Source: Butyrivibrio sp. LC3010
GTDB lineage: Bacteria > Bacillota > Clostridia > Lachnospirales > Lachnospiraceae
Assembly: GCF_000424385.1 (NCBI RefSeq)
Contig: NZ_AUJU01000008.1
Coordinates: 62,001 to 126,000, forward strand
Length of the DNA: 64,000 nucleotides
Reading direction: 5' to 3'
The notes beneath the pieces are model-generated. The model saw nothing but the letters and a program-made list of their open reading frames with translations, was not told the DNA's origin and did not search any database. Positions within the stretch are counted from its first letter, which is position 1, and the number at the start of each line of letters is the position of its first letter. Both the position numbers and the translations under genes were made by a program. This document shows, piece by piece, positions 27,255 through 37,098 of the stretch.

Positions 27255-28253
27255 CTAAGAATACCTGATTCTGGGATCGATGAACGGGTATACCAGATCC
27301 ACAATAAGTGTCGCGGTTGCAATAGCTACAATAGAAATTGTTATGCAGCCAAGTATCATATTATAATCAGACTGAAGTATAGCCTTCTGGATAAGCGTAC
27401 CTACGCCGGGATATCCGAAGATGATCTCTGTCATGATTGAACCGCCAAACACACCACCAAGACTCATTGCAAGGGCTGTTACCTGAGTAAGAATTGAGTT
27501 TTTCAGAACATATTTTGTTCCTATTACTCCCTCTGATAAGCCTCTGTAACGGGCATAGAGTACGTAATCTTCCTCTGATGTTGTTGCTGCAAGAGATTTC
27601 ATTGATATGATCCACCAGCCTGTTCCGACAAGTAACAGAGATATTGCAGGAAGGATTGAGGATTTTATCAGTGAAGCAAAAAATACTGCAAATCCCTGGA
27701 AGCTATTTATAGTAGTTGTAAGAGGGAACCATCCCAAAACATATGCAAAGAAAATCTGCAAAACAAGTGCAACTATGAAATATGGGATAGGGTATATGCA
27801 AATAGCAATGCCCTCCAGAATTTTCGATGATTTTTTGTTTTTCCTGAACCCTGCCAAAAGACCTATGATATTACCTATTATCCATGCCAGCAAAGAAGCG
27901 GTCATGGAGAGTCCTACAGTATAAGGCAGGTAAGTCGAAATAATATTACCTGCTGACTCAGGATAACTCATAAGAGAAGGTCCAAAGTCAAAATGTAAAA
28001 GTCCTTTCCAAAGGAATGTTGTATATTGTTCCATCAAAGATCCTTCAAGTCCGAACTGGACTCTGAGTGACCTTCTAAGAGACTCCATCTGAACAGGATC
28101 CATTGAACCCGAGCGGGCAGATATCTGTCCTATCATGGATTCTACGGGGTCAGAGGGGAACATTCTGGGTATAAAAAATATAAATGTAACGCCAATCCAT
28201 ATGGTCAGCGCCCACGTCAAAAGACGTTTTAAGAAATATGTCCTGAATTTCAC
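27255..28253 (-). CDS. Opp-type ABC transporter permease (OppB/DppB position)
   Basis: Membrane permease (332 aa) with an N-terminal helix typical of OppB (RLLTWALTIWIGVTFIFFIPRMFPSDPV), a large periplasmic segment, and five further helices. The coupling loop reads EEDYVLYARYRGLSEGVIGTKYVLKNS, and the C-terminus IFGYPGVGTLIQKAILQSDY is a strong family signature. It pairs with the OppC-like gene downstream. About 200 nt, with a stable hairpin, separates it from the binding-protein gene upstream. Confidence 0.93.
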   Translation of the reverse strand: MKFRTYFLKRLLTWALTIWIGVTFIFFIPRMFPSDPVESMIGQISARSGSMDPVQMESLRRSLRVQFGLEGSLMEQYTTFLWKGLLHFDFGPSLMSYPESAGNIISTYLPYTVGLSMTASLLAWIIGNIIGLLAGFRKNKKSSKILEGIAICIYPIPYFIVALVLQIFFAYVLGWFPLTTTINSFQGFAVFFASLIKSSILPAISLLLVGTGWWIISMKSLAATTSEEDYVLYARYRGLSEGVIGTKYVLKNSILTQVTALAMSLGGVFGGSIMTEIIFGYPGVGTLIQKAILQSDYNMILGCITISIVAIATATLIVDLVYPFIDPRIRYS

Positions 28254-28319
28254 AAAACCACCAACCTTTAACTAGTTTTCTGCATCTGCTTTATATATTA
28301 CTAATAGTTGTGGGTTGCA

Positions 28320-28349
28320 CCGGATGGATACCCCTACATATCCATCCGG
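28320..28349 (-). terminator. Stable hairpin between binding-protein and permease genes
   Basis: Perfect 11-bp stem CCGGATGGATA (28320-28330) / TATCCATCCGG (28339-28349), loop 8 nt, without a T tract. Such structures between binding-protein and permease genes commonly protect the upstream message and make the binding protein the most abundant subunit. A second palindrome TTGAGAT-A-ATCTCAA lies at 28371-28385. Confidence 0.6.
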
Positions 28350-28456
28350 CCTCCCGATCTTCATTCGCTTTTGAGATAATCTCAAGATACGAATTTAACA
28401 TTTCCCTGAATTTCCTTAGAAAAACAAGAATCTAAAATATAAACCAAGCTGCCATA

Positions 28457-30469
28457 TTACTGAGGAGTGAATTCAGCAAGAATGTACTTAAAGCAGCTCC
28501 ACCACCACCATGGTCCATTGTAAGCATTATCTGCATTAGGATAGTTGCCCCAATATGTTGCATTTGTAGGAACAAACTTAACACCTGAATGGAAAGAAAC
28601 GAAAGGCATCTCTGTAAACTGAACCTTTATAAAGTCAGTTGCCAGCTCATATGCTTCATCAGAATCAGGAGAAACTTTTGCAAGCTTGTGAATAATCTCT
28701 GTAGCTTCCTTATTGTTCCATCTTGAACCCTGACCTGAGCCTATCTCTCCAAGAGGAGTGATAAGATCAGCATCCCAGCCGTTAATCTGTGAGTAGATGT
28801 CCTTTGTTATGAAACCTGTAGGCCAGTAGCCTGCAATTTCAAAGTTACCTGTTCCACCATTTGCATCCCATGTTGCAGATGACTCAGAAGAAATGTTGCA
28901 GTTCAAACCAAACTTTGTGAGCTGGTCATAAGCTGCCTGCACGCCACGTCCTGCCTGCGCTTCTGTGTCTGCAAGGTAAGTAAGATTGATTGTGAAAGGC
29001 TCACCGTTAAAGTACCAGCCATCATCCTTCTTCTCGAGGCCGGCTTTAGTAAGAAGCTTTGTTGCAGCTTCAGGGTCATACTTAATGCATCCCATACCGA
29101 ACATATCTTCAAGATATGCATCATCGCCTGTGATACCAAGTTTCTCAGCCATACGATTCTTATATTCTGAATCCCAAGGCTTTACTGTGGTTCCATCGCC
29201 AAGATCAAGCTCGAAATCCTTAAGCCATCCTTCAAGCGGTTTTCCATAGAGTTCCTGGAAAGCTGATGTATTGCAAAGGATACCGAACGGTGATGATCTT
29301 CCGGCACCGTCAAAGACGTTCATTGAAATCTCATCAAAGTTCATGGCAAGTGCAATACCCCAACGGAAATCTGCGCTGTCATAAGGAGCTCCCTGTCCTT
29401 CTGAGAAAGCAAGGCCCTTAGAGCAGGGGTCATCACTTGTAGCATAAGGGAATTCGTTATACCATGCTGAAATCTTATCATTTGAGCTCATCATAGTCTG
29501 AAGAATCTCAGGAGTAACTTCGCAGAGGATATCAACTTCATTCTGGATCATAGCCATCTGACGAGTTGTGTCATCGCCAAGATAACGAATCCATACATAT
29601 TTTGCCGGGCACTGTTTTCCTGTTACTACGCCTACTGTGGTGTTCTCCCAATCCTCACGGCGCTCATACAGAATCCATTTTCCAAGAGGATCATAGGACT
29701 TAACTGTATAAGGACCTGCAACTACAGGATTTTCATCCTTGAAGGTTGAAGGATCGTCAACCTGTGAATAGATATGCTCAGGAACGATACGAAGGTCATT
29801 TCCCCAGATGGTAACACCCATCTTAAGTGCAAGTCTCGGGAAAGATTCCTTAGTCTTAATCTTTACGGTATAGTCATCTGTTGCTTCAACAGATTCAAAT
29901 ATTGAGTTGTAGTAATCACTTGCTGCAATGCCGGGAGTGTTCATAATCATGTTAAATGTGAATGCCACATCCTTAGCTGTAAGATCCACACCATCTGACC
30001 ACTTGATACCCTGTCTGATCTTTACGGTATGCTCTGTAAAGTCCTCATTCGACTCCGGCATGCCATCTGCAACTTCACCAAACTGCTCACCCTTTGCAGT
30101 GTCCATTTCCCACATCATAGCTGACATAAGCTGATGTATACCAAAGCCTGCCTGTGTTCCCTGCATATAAGTGTTGAACTGTCCGGGAACATCTGTAGGT
30201 GACTGTGTTTCAACAATTAGTGTCTCGTTACGCGGTGTTCCTACTTCTGTCATTTCTCCACTGGGAGCTGACTCAGCATTACTGTCAGATGTATCTGTAC
30301 TTTCTGCAGCAGTCGCATCTGTCTGCTCTGAAGCGGAAGTGTCAGTTGATGTACCTGCAGATGTTCCGGTATCTCCACCTGTCCCTGCAGGAGCTGAACC
30401 ACCACCACATGCCATGAGTGAAAAAGTCATCACAGATGCCATTAAAATGGAAACCAATTTCTTTCTCAT
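28457..30469 (-). CDS. Family-5 solute-binding lipoprotein of the Opp-type importer
   Basis: Extracytoplasmic binding protein (670 aa) anchored by a lipid. A signal peptide with lipobox is seen as MASVMTFSLMACGGG, cysteine 21 becoming the lipidated N-terminus. A low-complexity Thr/Ser/Gly linker of about 50 residues follows, then the SBP_bac_5 domain with FTEHTVKIRQGIKWSDGVDLTAKDVAFTFN, the classic family segment. The C-terminus has VPTNATYWGNYPNADNAYNGPWWWW. An AGAGGAGG ribosome site lies 10 nt before ATG 30469. The many aromatic residues are compatible with a sugar ligand, but ligand identity is inferred from the GH38 gene just upstream. Confidence 0.92.
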   Translation of the reverse strand: MRKKLVSILMASVMTFSLMACGGGSAPAGTGGDTGTSAGTSTDTSASEQTDATAAESTDTSDSNAESAPSGEMTEVGTPRNETLIVETQSPTDVPGQFNTYMQGTQAGFGIHQLMSAMMWEMDTAKGEQFGEVADGMPESNEDFTEHTVKIRQGIKWSDGVDLTAKDVAFTFNMIMNTPGIAASDYYNSIFESVEATDDYTVKIKTKESFPRLALKMGVTIWGNDLRIVPEHIYSQVDDPSTFKDENPVVAGPYTVKSYDPLGKWILYERREDWENTTVGVVTGKQCPAKYVWIRYLGDDTTRQMAMIQNEVDILCEVTPEILQTMMSSNDKISAWYNEFPYATSDDPCSKGLAFSEGQGAPYDSADFRWGIALAMNFDEISMNVFDGAGRSSPFGILCNTSAFQELYGKPLEGWLKDFELDLGDGTTVKPWDSEYKNRMAEKLGITGDDAYLEDMFGMGCIKYDPEAATKLLTKAGLEKKDDGWYFNGEPFTINLTYLADTEAQAGRGVQAAYDQLTKFGLNCNISSESSATWDANGGTGNFEIAGYWPTGFITKDIYSQINGWDADLITPLGEIGSGQGSRWNNKEATEIIHKLAKVSPDSDEAYELATDFIKVQFTEMPFVSFHSGVKFVPTNATYWGNYPNADNAYNGPWWWWSCFKYILAEFTPQ

Positions 30470-30672
30470 ATAATTGTCATACCTCCTCTAAATTGTCATA
30501 TCTGATCTGGACAAAAAATATTTCCCCTTATAAGCCTCCTCCCTTTTTTATTTATCCCTTGTCACAGATAGGTACCAGCTTCTTCCCAATGTCTGTGCAA
30601 GCTCATCACCTTGGAGCCTGCAATCCGGACACATCCGGGAAGTCCATTAAGGTCAGCTTTTAATTAACTCTT

Positions 30673-33600
30673 TTAGTCTAATGAAATTCTTATTGTCTTA
30701 ACTTCAAATCCCCTAAATTCAAGTTCAAGAATTCCTTCATCAAAGCTGATTTCTTTTTTATCTTCTTCAAGCATATTGCAGCTGTATGCTGCTCCCCTGA
30801 AGTCTGTTGTAACCTTCGCTTTTGTTGCTGCCCCTGCTGCCTCATATAATCTGAGTATCAGGTCTCCGCTTCCGTCTTCAGCAGGTTTTATCGTATCAAT
30901 AAAGATGTTCTTTTTATCAACCTGCGCCATTGAGAATCTCTCTGCATGTCCTGCTGTAATCAGTGGACTTACATTAAGCTCATATCCTTCGCGGATCACA
31001 TCGCTGTCTGCAAAAGTGCCTTCCCAGGCTGTAAAAGCATATGTAAAGTGATGATGTCCGTTATCTGCTCTCATCTCAGGAGATGCTGCAGCTCTCAAAA
31101 GGGTAAGCTCCAAAGAGCTTCCGTTCATGCTTATTCCATACTTATTGTCATTTAATACTGCTGCTCCTCTTCCTCCATCCTCGAGAGCTGAATATCTGTG
31201 ATTGCATACTTCAAATCTGTCCTTTTCATATGCCCTTGATCTGTGGGTCGGACGCTTTACATATCCAAACTGCATCTCGTTTATGCCTTCAGTTGCGTAA
31301 ATGTTTGTGGCAAATTCTGTCTTTAAGAGTCTGTGCAGTTCATTCCACTCGACATCGGTTTCAAACTCTATTCTGTCAAGATCGCATCTAAGGGATATCA
31401 CCTGCCTGAATGTGGAATTCCCTATTTCACCTGTGACCATAACCGCTGCTTTAAGACCCGAATCACTTATTATTTCCAGCTTTGTGTTACGTACTCCCTC
31501 TATCTCCTGAAGCTTATAATTTGAATCTATATCCCATGCATCAAATAATCTCGGTACATCCTTATACATATGGAAACGATTGGAGATTCCGCTTACAAAC
31601 TCAGTATCTGGGGCTTTTAATTTAAAGCTTGTCACTTCACCTTTTTCGTTTATCGAAGCTCTTACCTTCTTATTTTCAAGGATGAACTCATTGCCTTCCT
31701 TTGTTGCTGTTGCAATGTCCCTGCAGCTATTACCCTCAGCCGGTATAAGAGTAACCGCACCAAGTGAAGGAAGCTTTACAAGTGCCATAACCTTGCCGTT
31801 TTCTACCTGAACCGGAACTATTTCCCCATTATCACAGGATGCTCCGTGCTCAAACTGCTTTGGCAGTTCTATGAGACTTGTGGTCTCAAAAGATAATGAA
31901 TTTAATACTGTTACGGCTTCATCTGATTCCTTACAAACAGCTGCAGCAAAGTTTTCTGTATTGCTTCTTACTTTTTCAATCAGCTTTTCCATTCGTTCAT
32001 TGGACTCAATATATATTCTCTGTATTCCTGAGCCCGGAAGTATGTCATGGAACTGATGAAGTAAAAGCTCTCTCCAGAAGATTTCTGCTTCCTTAGTGTC
32101 ATAGGAAGCTCCTTTTACAAGAGCTGCCGCGCCCCATATTTCCATATCTCTTAGAGCAAGCTCTGCGCGTCTGTTATTATTCTTAACCTTAGCCTGTGAG
32201 GTATAAGTTCCTCTGTGAGCTGAGAAATAAAGTTCTCCGGTATAGGTATTTACCGGCCCTCCCTTTTTCTCCATGTCCTCAAAAAACTCTACAGGTCCTG
32301 CCAGTTTGACCTTTGGTGCCCCTTCGAGATTACTTTCTCTTTTGGCATATTCAAGGTAGTCTCTGCTTGGTCCGCCGCCTCCGTCACCATAGCCAAAGGG
32401 TAAAAGAAATGCATCAAGATCCCTCGCCTGGCTTCTTCCCTTCCACACTTCATCAAGCTGTGAAGGGTCTGTTCTGTAGGTATAGCTTGTGGGCAAAAAA
32501 GCTGTTATTTTCGAGCCATCCATTCCTTCCCAGGTGAAGTAATGATATGGGAAGATATCGCCCTCGTTATATGACCAGAAGATTTTCTGAGTAACAAGAT
32601 ACTTTACTCCGCATCCATTAAGTATCTGCGGAAGTGCTGCTGTGTATCCGAATGTATCCGGAAGCCACAAAACTATACTGTCTACTCCGAGTTCTTCTTT
32701 GTAATATTTCTTTCCATACAATAGCTGTCTGATAAGAGCTTCACCACCTGCCATATTGGTATCGGGTTCAACCCACATTGCTCCTTCAGCAATCCACTGG
32801 CCGCCTTTTATAGCTTCCTTTATTCTTTCGAACAGTTCGGGATAATACTCTTTTACCATCTCGTATGCAGCCGGCTGACTTTGAATATATTTATATTCAG
32901 GGTACTGCTCTATGAGCCTTAGCTGTGCCGCAAAAGTTCTTGCTGTCTTTCTGTATGTTTCAGCCATGGGCCATAGCCATGCAAGATCAAGATGCGAATT
33001 GCCCACTGCATAGTAGGTTGGCATCGTACTGCCATTTTCCGCTTCCAGGACAGGCCTTAGCACTTCTCTGGCTTCCCTGTAGCTCTGCTGCCTCTTTTCC
33101 TTATCCTGCTCAAAATCAACTACTAATGTGAATTTTTCCAGTGCCTCTGCTATTTTGGAAGCCCTAAGAGATGACTGATCAAGCGTATCAAGGAGCTGCT
33201 GCAATGTATCAACATCCATATAAAGCTGATATGCATCCTCATCCCAGATGCCATAGGTGCAAAGTCCAAGAGTCCTTCTCTCGCCCTCCTTTAGAGGATC
33301 CTCATAGCTTCCCGGAAGAACAGGTCCTGTAGCACAGCCCCCTGTCGGAGCCTCAGGATAATAATGTCCTGCATAGGTTTCCATCAGGATTTCAAATTCC
33401 TGCCCTTCTTTTCCGCAAATAGTAAGCGCATTATCCTCTATGTAATGATGCGGCACCCATACCCATTCTGCTCGGTGGGTTCCGAAGCTTTTCCCGTTTA
33501 CAAAAAGAGTGCTCTCTCCTCCGGGATCAAGCTTTAATACTATTCGTTTTCCTTCAGCCTCCTTTGGAAGTACAACCTTGCCTCTAAACCAGCAGTATTC

Positions 33601-33792
33601 CCAGACATTTCCCCAGGTAAATCCGGGTTTCACCTTGCTAAAATTCAAAGAGCCAAGATCATCAAAAGATAGCTCCTCCATGGTTCTTGCTGCTTCCCAT
33701 TTAATCTCTCCAAGAGGCGTATAGAAGTCGTCCTTTAAAGTCCGCACCCAATGAGATATCCTGCCTCTCCATTCTGAATGCATAACATTCAT
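30673..33792 (-). CDS. GH38 alpha-mannosidase
   Basis: Large cytoplasmic alpha-mannosidase (1039 aa) that removes mannose from manno-oligosaccharides or N-glycan fragments. An N-terminal accessory beta domain (about 1-250) precedes the catalytic domain, which has the zinc motif GNSHLDLAWLWPMAETYRK, the nucleophile region EGAMWVEPDTNMAGGEALIRQL, WLPDTFGYTAALPQIL and the metal segment LLLHQFHDILPGSGI. C-terminal beta domains follow, with RHRSR-like text (KRPTHRSRAYEKDRFEVCNHRY). There is no signal peptide, so the substrate must be imported. It starts one nucleotide after the MFS gene and is followed by the Opp-type transporter, which together read as a mannoside utilisation unit. Confidence 0.93.
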   Translation of the reverse strand: MNVMHSEWRGRISHWVRTLKDDFYTPLGEIKWEAARTMEELSFDDLGSLNFSKVKPGFTWGNVWEYCWFRGKVVLPKEAEGKRIVLKLDPGGESTLFVNGKSFGTHRAEWVWVPHHYIEDNALTICGKEGQEFEILMETYAGHYYPEAPTGGCATGPVLPGSYEDPLKEGERRTLGLCTYGIWDEDAYQLYMDVDTLQQLLDTLDQSSLRASKIAEALEKFTLVVDFEQDKEKRQQSYREAREVLRPVLEAENGSTMPTYYAVGNSHLDLAWLWPMAETYRKTARTFAAQLRLIEQYPEYKYIQSQPAAYEMVKEYYPELFERIKEAIKGGQWIAEGAMWVEPDTNMAGGEALIRQLLYGKKYYKEELGVDSIVLWLPDTFGYTAALPQILNGCGVKYLVTQKIFWSYNEGDIFPYHYFTWEGMDGSKITAFLPTSYTYRTDPSQLDEVWKGRSQARDLDAFLLPFGYGDGGGGPSRDYLEYAKRESNLEGAPKVKLAGPVEFFEDMEKKGGPVNTYTGELYFSAHRGTYTSQAKVKNNNRRAELALRDMEIWGAAALVKGASYDTKEAEIFWRELLLHQFHDILPGSGIQRIYIESNERMEKLIEKVRSNTENFAAAVCKESDEAVTVLNSLSFETTSLIELPKQFEHGASCDNGEIVPVQVENGKVMALVKLPSLGAVTLIPAEGNSCRDIATATKEGNEFILENKKVRASINEKGEVTSFKLKAPDTEFVSGISNRFHMYKDVPRLFDAWDIDSNYKLQEIEGVRNTKLEIISDSGLKAAVMVTGEIGNSTFRQVISLRCDLDRIEFETDVEWNELHRLLKTEFATNIYATEGINEMQFGYVKRPTHRSRAYEKDRFEVCNHRYSALEDGGRGAAVLNDNKYGISMNGSSLELTLLRAAASPEMRADNGHHHFTYAFTAWEGTFADSDVIREGYELNVSPLITAGHAERFSMAQVDKKNIFIDTIKPAEDGSGDLILRLYEAAGAATKAKVTTDFRGAAYSCNMLEEDKKEISFDEGILELEFRGFEVKTIRISLD

Positions 33793-33793
33793 C

Positions 33794-34951
33794 TCAATGT
33801 CCTCCCCTTTCTTTTGCCTTGAACATGAGTGATAAAAGTATTATCACCGCGCTTAAGGCTACTATTATTCCTAATGATGCAAACGCCTTTTCTATTCCCA
33901 GTACATCAATTGCAACGCCTCCGGCAAGATTACCCAGAATGCTTGCTGCGCCTGCCTGAACTATGTAAAGAACGCTCTGTCCCTCAGTTTCTTTCCCGCT
34001 TTTAACATGACTGAAGATATATTCCATGCAGACAAGATAAAATATCATTCCGCTTGGTCCGTTCATTGACTGGGATACAAGAAATGCAGGCAATACTCCT
34101 ATCGATGCTATGAGAAGCCTTAGTCCCATAAGCACAGTCACAAGGGAAAGGAGTTTTAGACCTCTGGCTTTTTTTGGTATAAGTCCAAAACTCAGAAGTA
34201 TCGGTATTTCACTCAGTGCTGAAATACTTTGCAAAAGTCCAACTCCTGATTCGCCCATTCCTCTATCCGCTGCAAAAACTGTGATAAAGCCATTGTAAAA
34301 GCTCGCTCCCAGCTGGAAAAAGAATGCCAGAACCAGCAACAGCCATACGGTATTGTCCTTATAAATTTCAGATATGCGAAATTGCTTCTTAGTATGCCGG
34401 GCAGCTATCGGCAGGCTGTTTTCATGTGCCGGAAGCCCCATGAGCAGAGCTGCCATTATAAGGTACGCTATCCCTGCTATTGCAAAGGACCTCTCAGGTC
34501 TTCCCTTCAGATAAATACCAAACAGATATACTGCAATGGCATATCCAATGGTCCCGCCAAGTCTTATTATTGAAAAGCTATGGCCGTATCTTGCAGCATT
34601 CCTCAGTGTTATGGTATCTGTCAGCGGTATTATGGTTGTCGAAAACACCGCCAGGAATGATGCTGCAAAGAAAAAGCTGGCAAAACTTGTACCAAGATAA
34701 TAAGTCTGCAGTGCCAAAGCTGTCCCCAATACGATCAGCACTGCATACTTTTTCGCCTTTCCCGTATCATCAACTCTCTTCGCCCACAGGGGCTGAATAA
34801 ACAAAGATGAGACACAGGCCAGCATTCCCAGAATTCCTATCTGGGTAGAAGTAATTCCGTTTTGTCTGTAATAGAGATTTAAAAAGGGAATGTATATCGC
34901 GCAGGCAATGTACATGAATGAATTGATCAGAAATAAATGACCTTTTTTCAT
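33794..34951 (-). CDS. MFS transporter, probably sugar
   Basis: Twelve-helix membrane transporter of the major facilitator superfamily (385 aa), starting MKKGHLFLINSFMYIACAIYIPFLNLYYRQNGI. The loop between helices 2 and 3 (QPLWAKRVDDTGKAKK) corresponds to motif A, and the protein is like the LacY/NucS-type "MFS_1-like" permeases. The gene is directly coupled to GH38 alpha-mannosidase (stop and start one nt apart), so it may export or import mannose or a mannoside. The leader carries the TTATAGATGTGGAGG ribosome site shared with other genes in the window. The promoter lies about 240 nt upstream with three TGCCAA repeats. Confidence 0.85.
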   Translation of the reverse strand: MKKGHLFLINSFMYIACAIYIPFLNLYYRQNGITSTQIGILGMLACVSSLFIQPLWAKRVDDTGKAKKYAVLIVLGTALALQTYYLGTSFASFFFAASFLAVFSTTIIPLTDTITLRNAARYGHSFSIIRLGGTIGYAIAVYLFGIYLKGRPERSFAIAGIAYLIMAALLMGLPAHENSLPIAARHTKKQFRISEIYKDNTVWLLLVLAFFFQLGASFYNGFITVFAADRGMGESGVGLLQSISALSEIPILLSFGLIPKKARGLKLLSLVTVLMGLRLLIASIGVLPAFLVSQSMNGPSGMIFYLVCMEYIFSHVKSGKETEGQSVLYIVQAGAASILGNLAGGVAIDVLGIEKAFASLGIIVALSAVIILLSLMFKAKERGGH

Positions 34952-35304
34952 AGCATTCCCTACTCCTCCACATCTATAACCAATCCTTTTATCAGACTCA
35001 CTACGGTCTGCTACCGGTACCGTTCACAATCATGTTTCGCATTCTTGAACGGCACCTTGCTTTATAACTGTCAGATACCGCAAGTCCCCATAAATTCGTG
35101 CTTACGGTGATTAGCCTGCAAAAATCGTTTCCATTTAGCCCGATTCCATCAAATGATTACTTTATTATCCTTTGATTGGTTTCTTAGATATTAGCATCAA
35201 TCTTTTTTGGCATAAATGAAATATATTGGCAATTAATATAAAAAATTGGCATGTTGTATCACAAGATTTTCCATATCATTGTCAATTCAAAAAGTCGTAG
35301 TCAT
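34952..35304. other. Long leader and promoter region of the MFS-GH38 operon
   Basis: No gene is supported. From the start codon outward (rightward) it holds the repeated leader TTATAGATGTGGAGG (complement at 34965-34979), a stretch alike to the leader of the GH2 gene (GGTCTG..ACC.GTA.CGT), a hairpin ACCGTTCA / TGAACGG near 35017-35053, a candidate extended -10 TGCTAATAT (35196 to 35188), and three TGCCAA repeats. The leader would be about 230 nt, long enough for RNA-level control. Confidence 0.55.
35188..35251 (-). promoter_or_regulatory. Promoter with three in-phase TGCCAA repeats
   Basis: TTGGCA occurs at 35207-35212, 35226-35231 and 35246-35251 (TGCCAA reading toward the operon), starts 19 and 20 nt apart. 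The repeat nearest the gene overlaps the expected -35 of a candidate extended -10, TGCTAATAT, at 35196 to 35188. That geometry suits an AraC-type activator contacting sigma. The regulator at 20156 is the likeliest binder. Repeats seen; binding inferred. Confidence 0.6.
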
Positions 35305-37098
35305 CTACTTATGAAAAGATGTGGCACGCTCATTTATTGCCCTTATTTTTCCAGGATCAACCTTGAACTCTCTGTCCATAGTCATGAGTCCGTTGACCTC
35401 CTGCTGCACGTCACTGACCTGCGTATAGCAAAAGCCCACAATATATGGAATGTCTAATATCGCATCCGTTATGCGTCTGTATCTCTCAACAAACTCATCC
35501 TCTGAAGCTACGGTATTTCCATACCCCCACTCGTCTTCTTTTGATGTGTTGAACGCAATGCCGCCATATTCACTGATTATGACCGGCTGACCGGTATAGG
35601 TATATCCCTTTGCAAAGGCATTCTTATATTTGCTATGGGCAAAGGTTCCACTCAGTATTTCATCTTTTTTTGTGGTATAACGCTCAGCAAATACAGCTCC
35701 GTCCTCCTCATAATCATGGAGAGTCAAAACATCAGAAACAGTGTGCTCCCAGCCGTCATTGGTTATAACAGGGCGCATGGGATCGATGACTTTAGTCATA
35801 AAGTATATGGCTTTTGTGAAGTCCTGCTGCCTTTCGTTTGTCCTGATGTCAGAGACTCCCCAGGATTCATTAAAAGGTGTCCAGGTAATGATGCAGGGAT
35901 GATTGTAGTTCTGCATAACCACAGCCTTCCACTCATCCGTAAACGCACTTATTGCTTCATCATCAAAGTCATAGCAGGCTGCCATTTCACTCCACACAAG
36001 CATTCCCTTAACGTCACACCAATAAAGGAATCTCTCATCCTCAATTTTCATGTGTTTTCTTAATCCGTTAAAGCCAAGCTCCTTTATCTTATCTATATCC
36101 TCTATAAGAGCCTCTTCGCCTGGAGGTGTAAGGTGGGAATCCTTCCAATAGCCCTGATCCAGGATAAGTCTTTGGTAAAGAGGCGTCCCATTTAACAAAA
36201 CCTGCCCGTTTTCTGTTCTGATACTTCGCATTCCAAAATAGGAAAGTACAGTATCAATGTCCTCTCCATTTTCTTTCAGGGTCAGTGAAAGATCATACAG
36301 TTCGGGATTTTCAGGAGTCCAGGCGTGTATTCCCCACTCAGCCTCGGCGTAATCGGAGAGCTTAATTACTACCTTCAAATGGTCACTGCTTATTGATGAA
36401 GTAAACTCCTTGATTTTAGCGCCGCTAAAGGATATTTCTCCTGACAGTGAATATGGCTTATCTTCATCTTCAAATACAGAAACCGGAATATTCCCGAATT
36501 CTGCCTGAATAATAATGCTTGCATTATCAAGGTCAGGAGTGAGCTTGATACTCTTTATATGCTTCTCCGGAATCTCCTCAAGCCATACGGTTTTCCATAT
36601 TCCGGTGGTCTGCACGTACCAGCAGCCAAAGTTGTTTTTGATCCAGCGCTGCTTGCCCCTTGGCTGCCTTATGCTATTTGAATCCGACACGGAAATTACT
36701 ATATTATTGTTTCCATCATTCAAGAGCTCAGTGACATCAAAGCTTGCACGCTCATACGCCCCCTTATGGGATCCTGCATACTTCCCGTTCACCCAGATTC
36801 TGGAATTGTAATCACTCCCCTCCAGGTGAATGATGTATCTCTTCTGTTCCTTTTTTGTCAGATTAAGCTCTCTGTGATACCACACATGCTCGTGAGCTTC
36901 CTCTATTCCTATTCCGCTCATTTTTGTTTCATAGGTAAAAGGTACATTTATCTCATAATCGGCATCAAAGCCCTTCGTCCACCCATGTTTCTCACCACAG
37001 TTATCATCGTCAAAGGCAAAATCCCAGGGTCCGTTTAAGTTAATCCAATCACTTCTTACAAGCTGCGGCCTTGGATAATCTTTTATATAGCTATTCAT
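35305..37098 (-). CDS. GH2 beta-glycosidase (beta-galactosidase/beta-glucuronidase type)
   Basis: Cytoplasmic glycoside hydrolase of family 2 (597 aa, no signal peptide). Domains in order: jelly-roll sugar-binding (YPRPQLVRSDWINLNGPWDFAFDD; YIIHLEGSDYNSRIWVNGKY), Ig-like (about 180-300), and TIM barrel. Catalytic residues appear as the acid/base glutamate in CIITWTPFNESWG and the nucleophile glutamate in PVIISEYGGIAF. Size is that of compact Firmicute GH2 enzymes, much smaller than LacZ; linkage specificity is uncertain. ATG 37098 is used because GAGGAG lies suitably upstream; the GTG just before it is unlikely. It is separated from both neighbours, and its promoter region contains a strong palindrome at 37314-37344. 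Confidence 0.9.
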   Translation of the reverse strand: MNSYIKDYPRPQLVRSDWINLNGPWDFAFDDDNCGEKHGWTKGFDADYEINVPFTYETKMSGIGIEEAHEHVWYHRELNLTKKEQKRYIIHLEGSDYNSRIWVNGKYAGSHKGAYERASFDVTELLNDGNNNIVISVSDSNSIRQPRGKQRWIKNNFGCWYVQTTGIWKTVWLEEIPEKHIKSIKLTPDLDNASIIIQAEFGNIPVSVFEDEDKPYSLSGEISFSGAKIKEFTSSISSDHLKVVIKLSDYAEAEWGIHAWTPENPELYDLSLTLKENGEDIDTVLSYFGMRSIRTENGQVLLNGTPLYQRLILDQGYWKDSHLTPPGEEALIEDIDKIKELGFNGLRKHMKIEDERFLYWCDVKGMLVWSEMAACYDFDDEAISAFTDEWKAVVMQNYNHPCIITWTPFNESWGVSDIRTNERQQDFTKAIYFMTKVIDPMRPVITNDGWEHTVSDVLTLHDYEEDGAVFAERYTTKKDEILSGTFAHSKYKNAFAKGYTYTGQPVIISEYGGIAFNTSKEDEWGYGNTVASEDEFVERYRRITDAILDIPYIVGFCYTQVSDVQQEVNGLMTMDREFKVDPGKIRAINERATSFHK

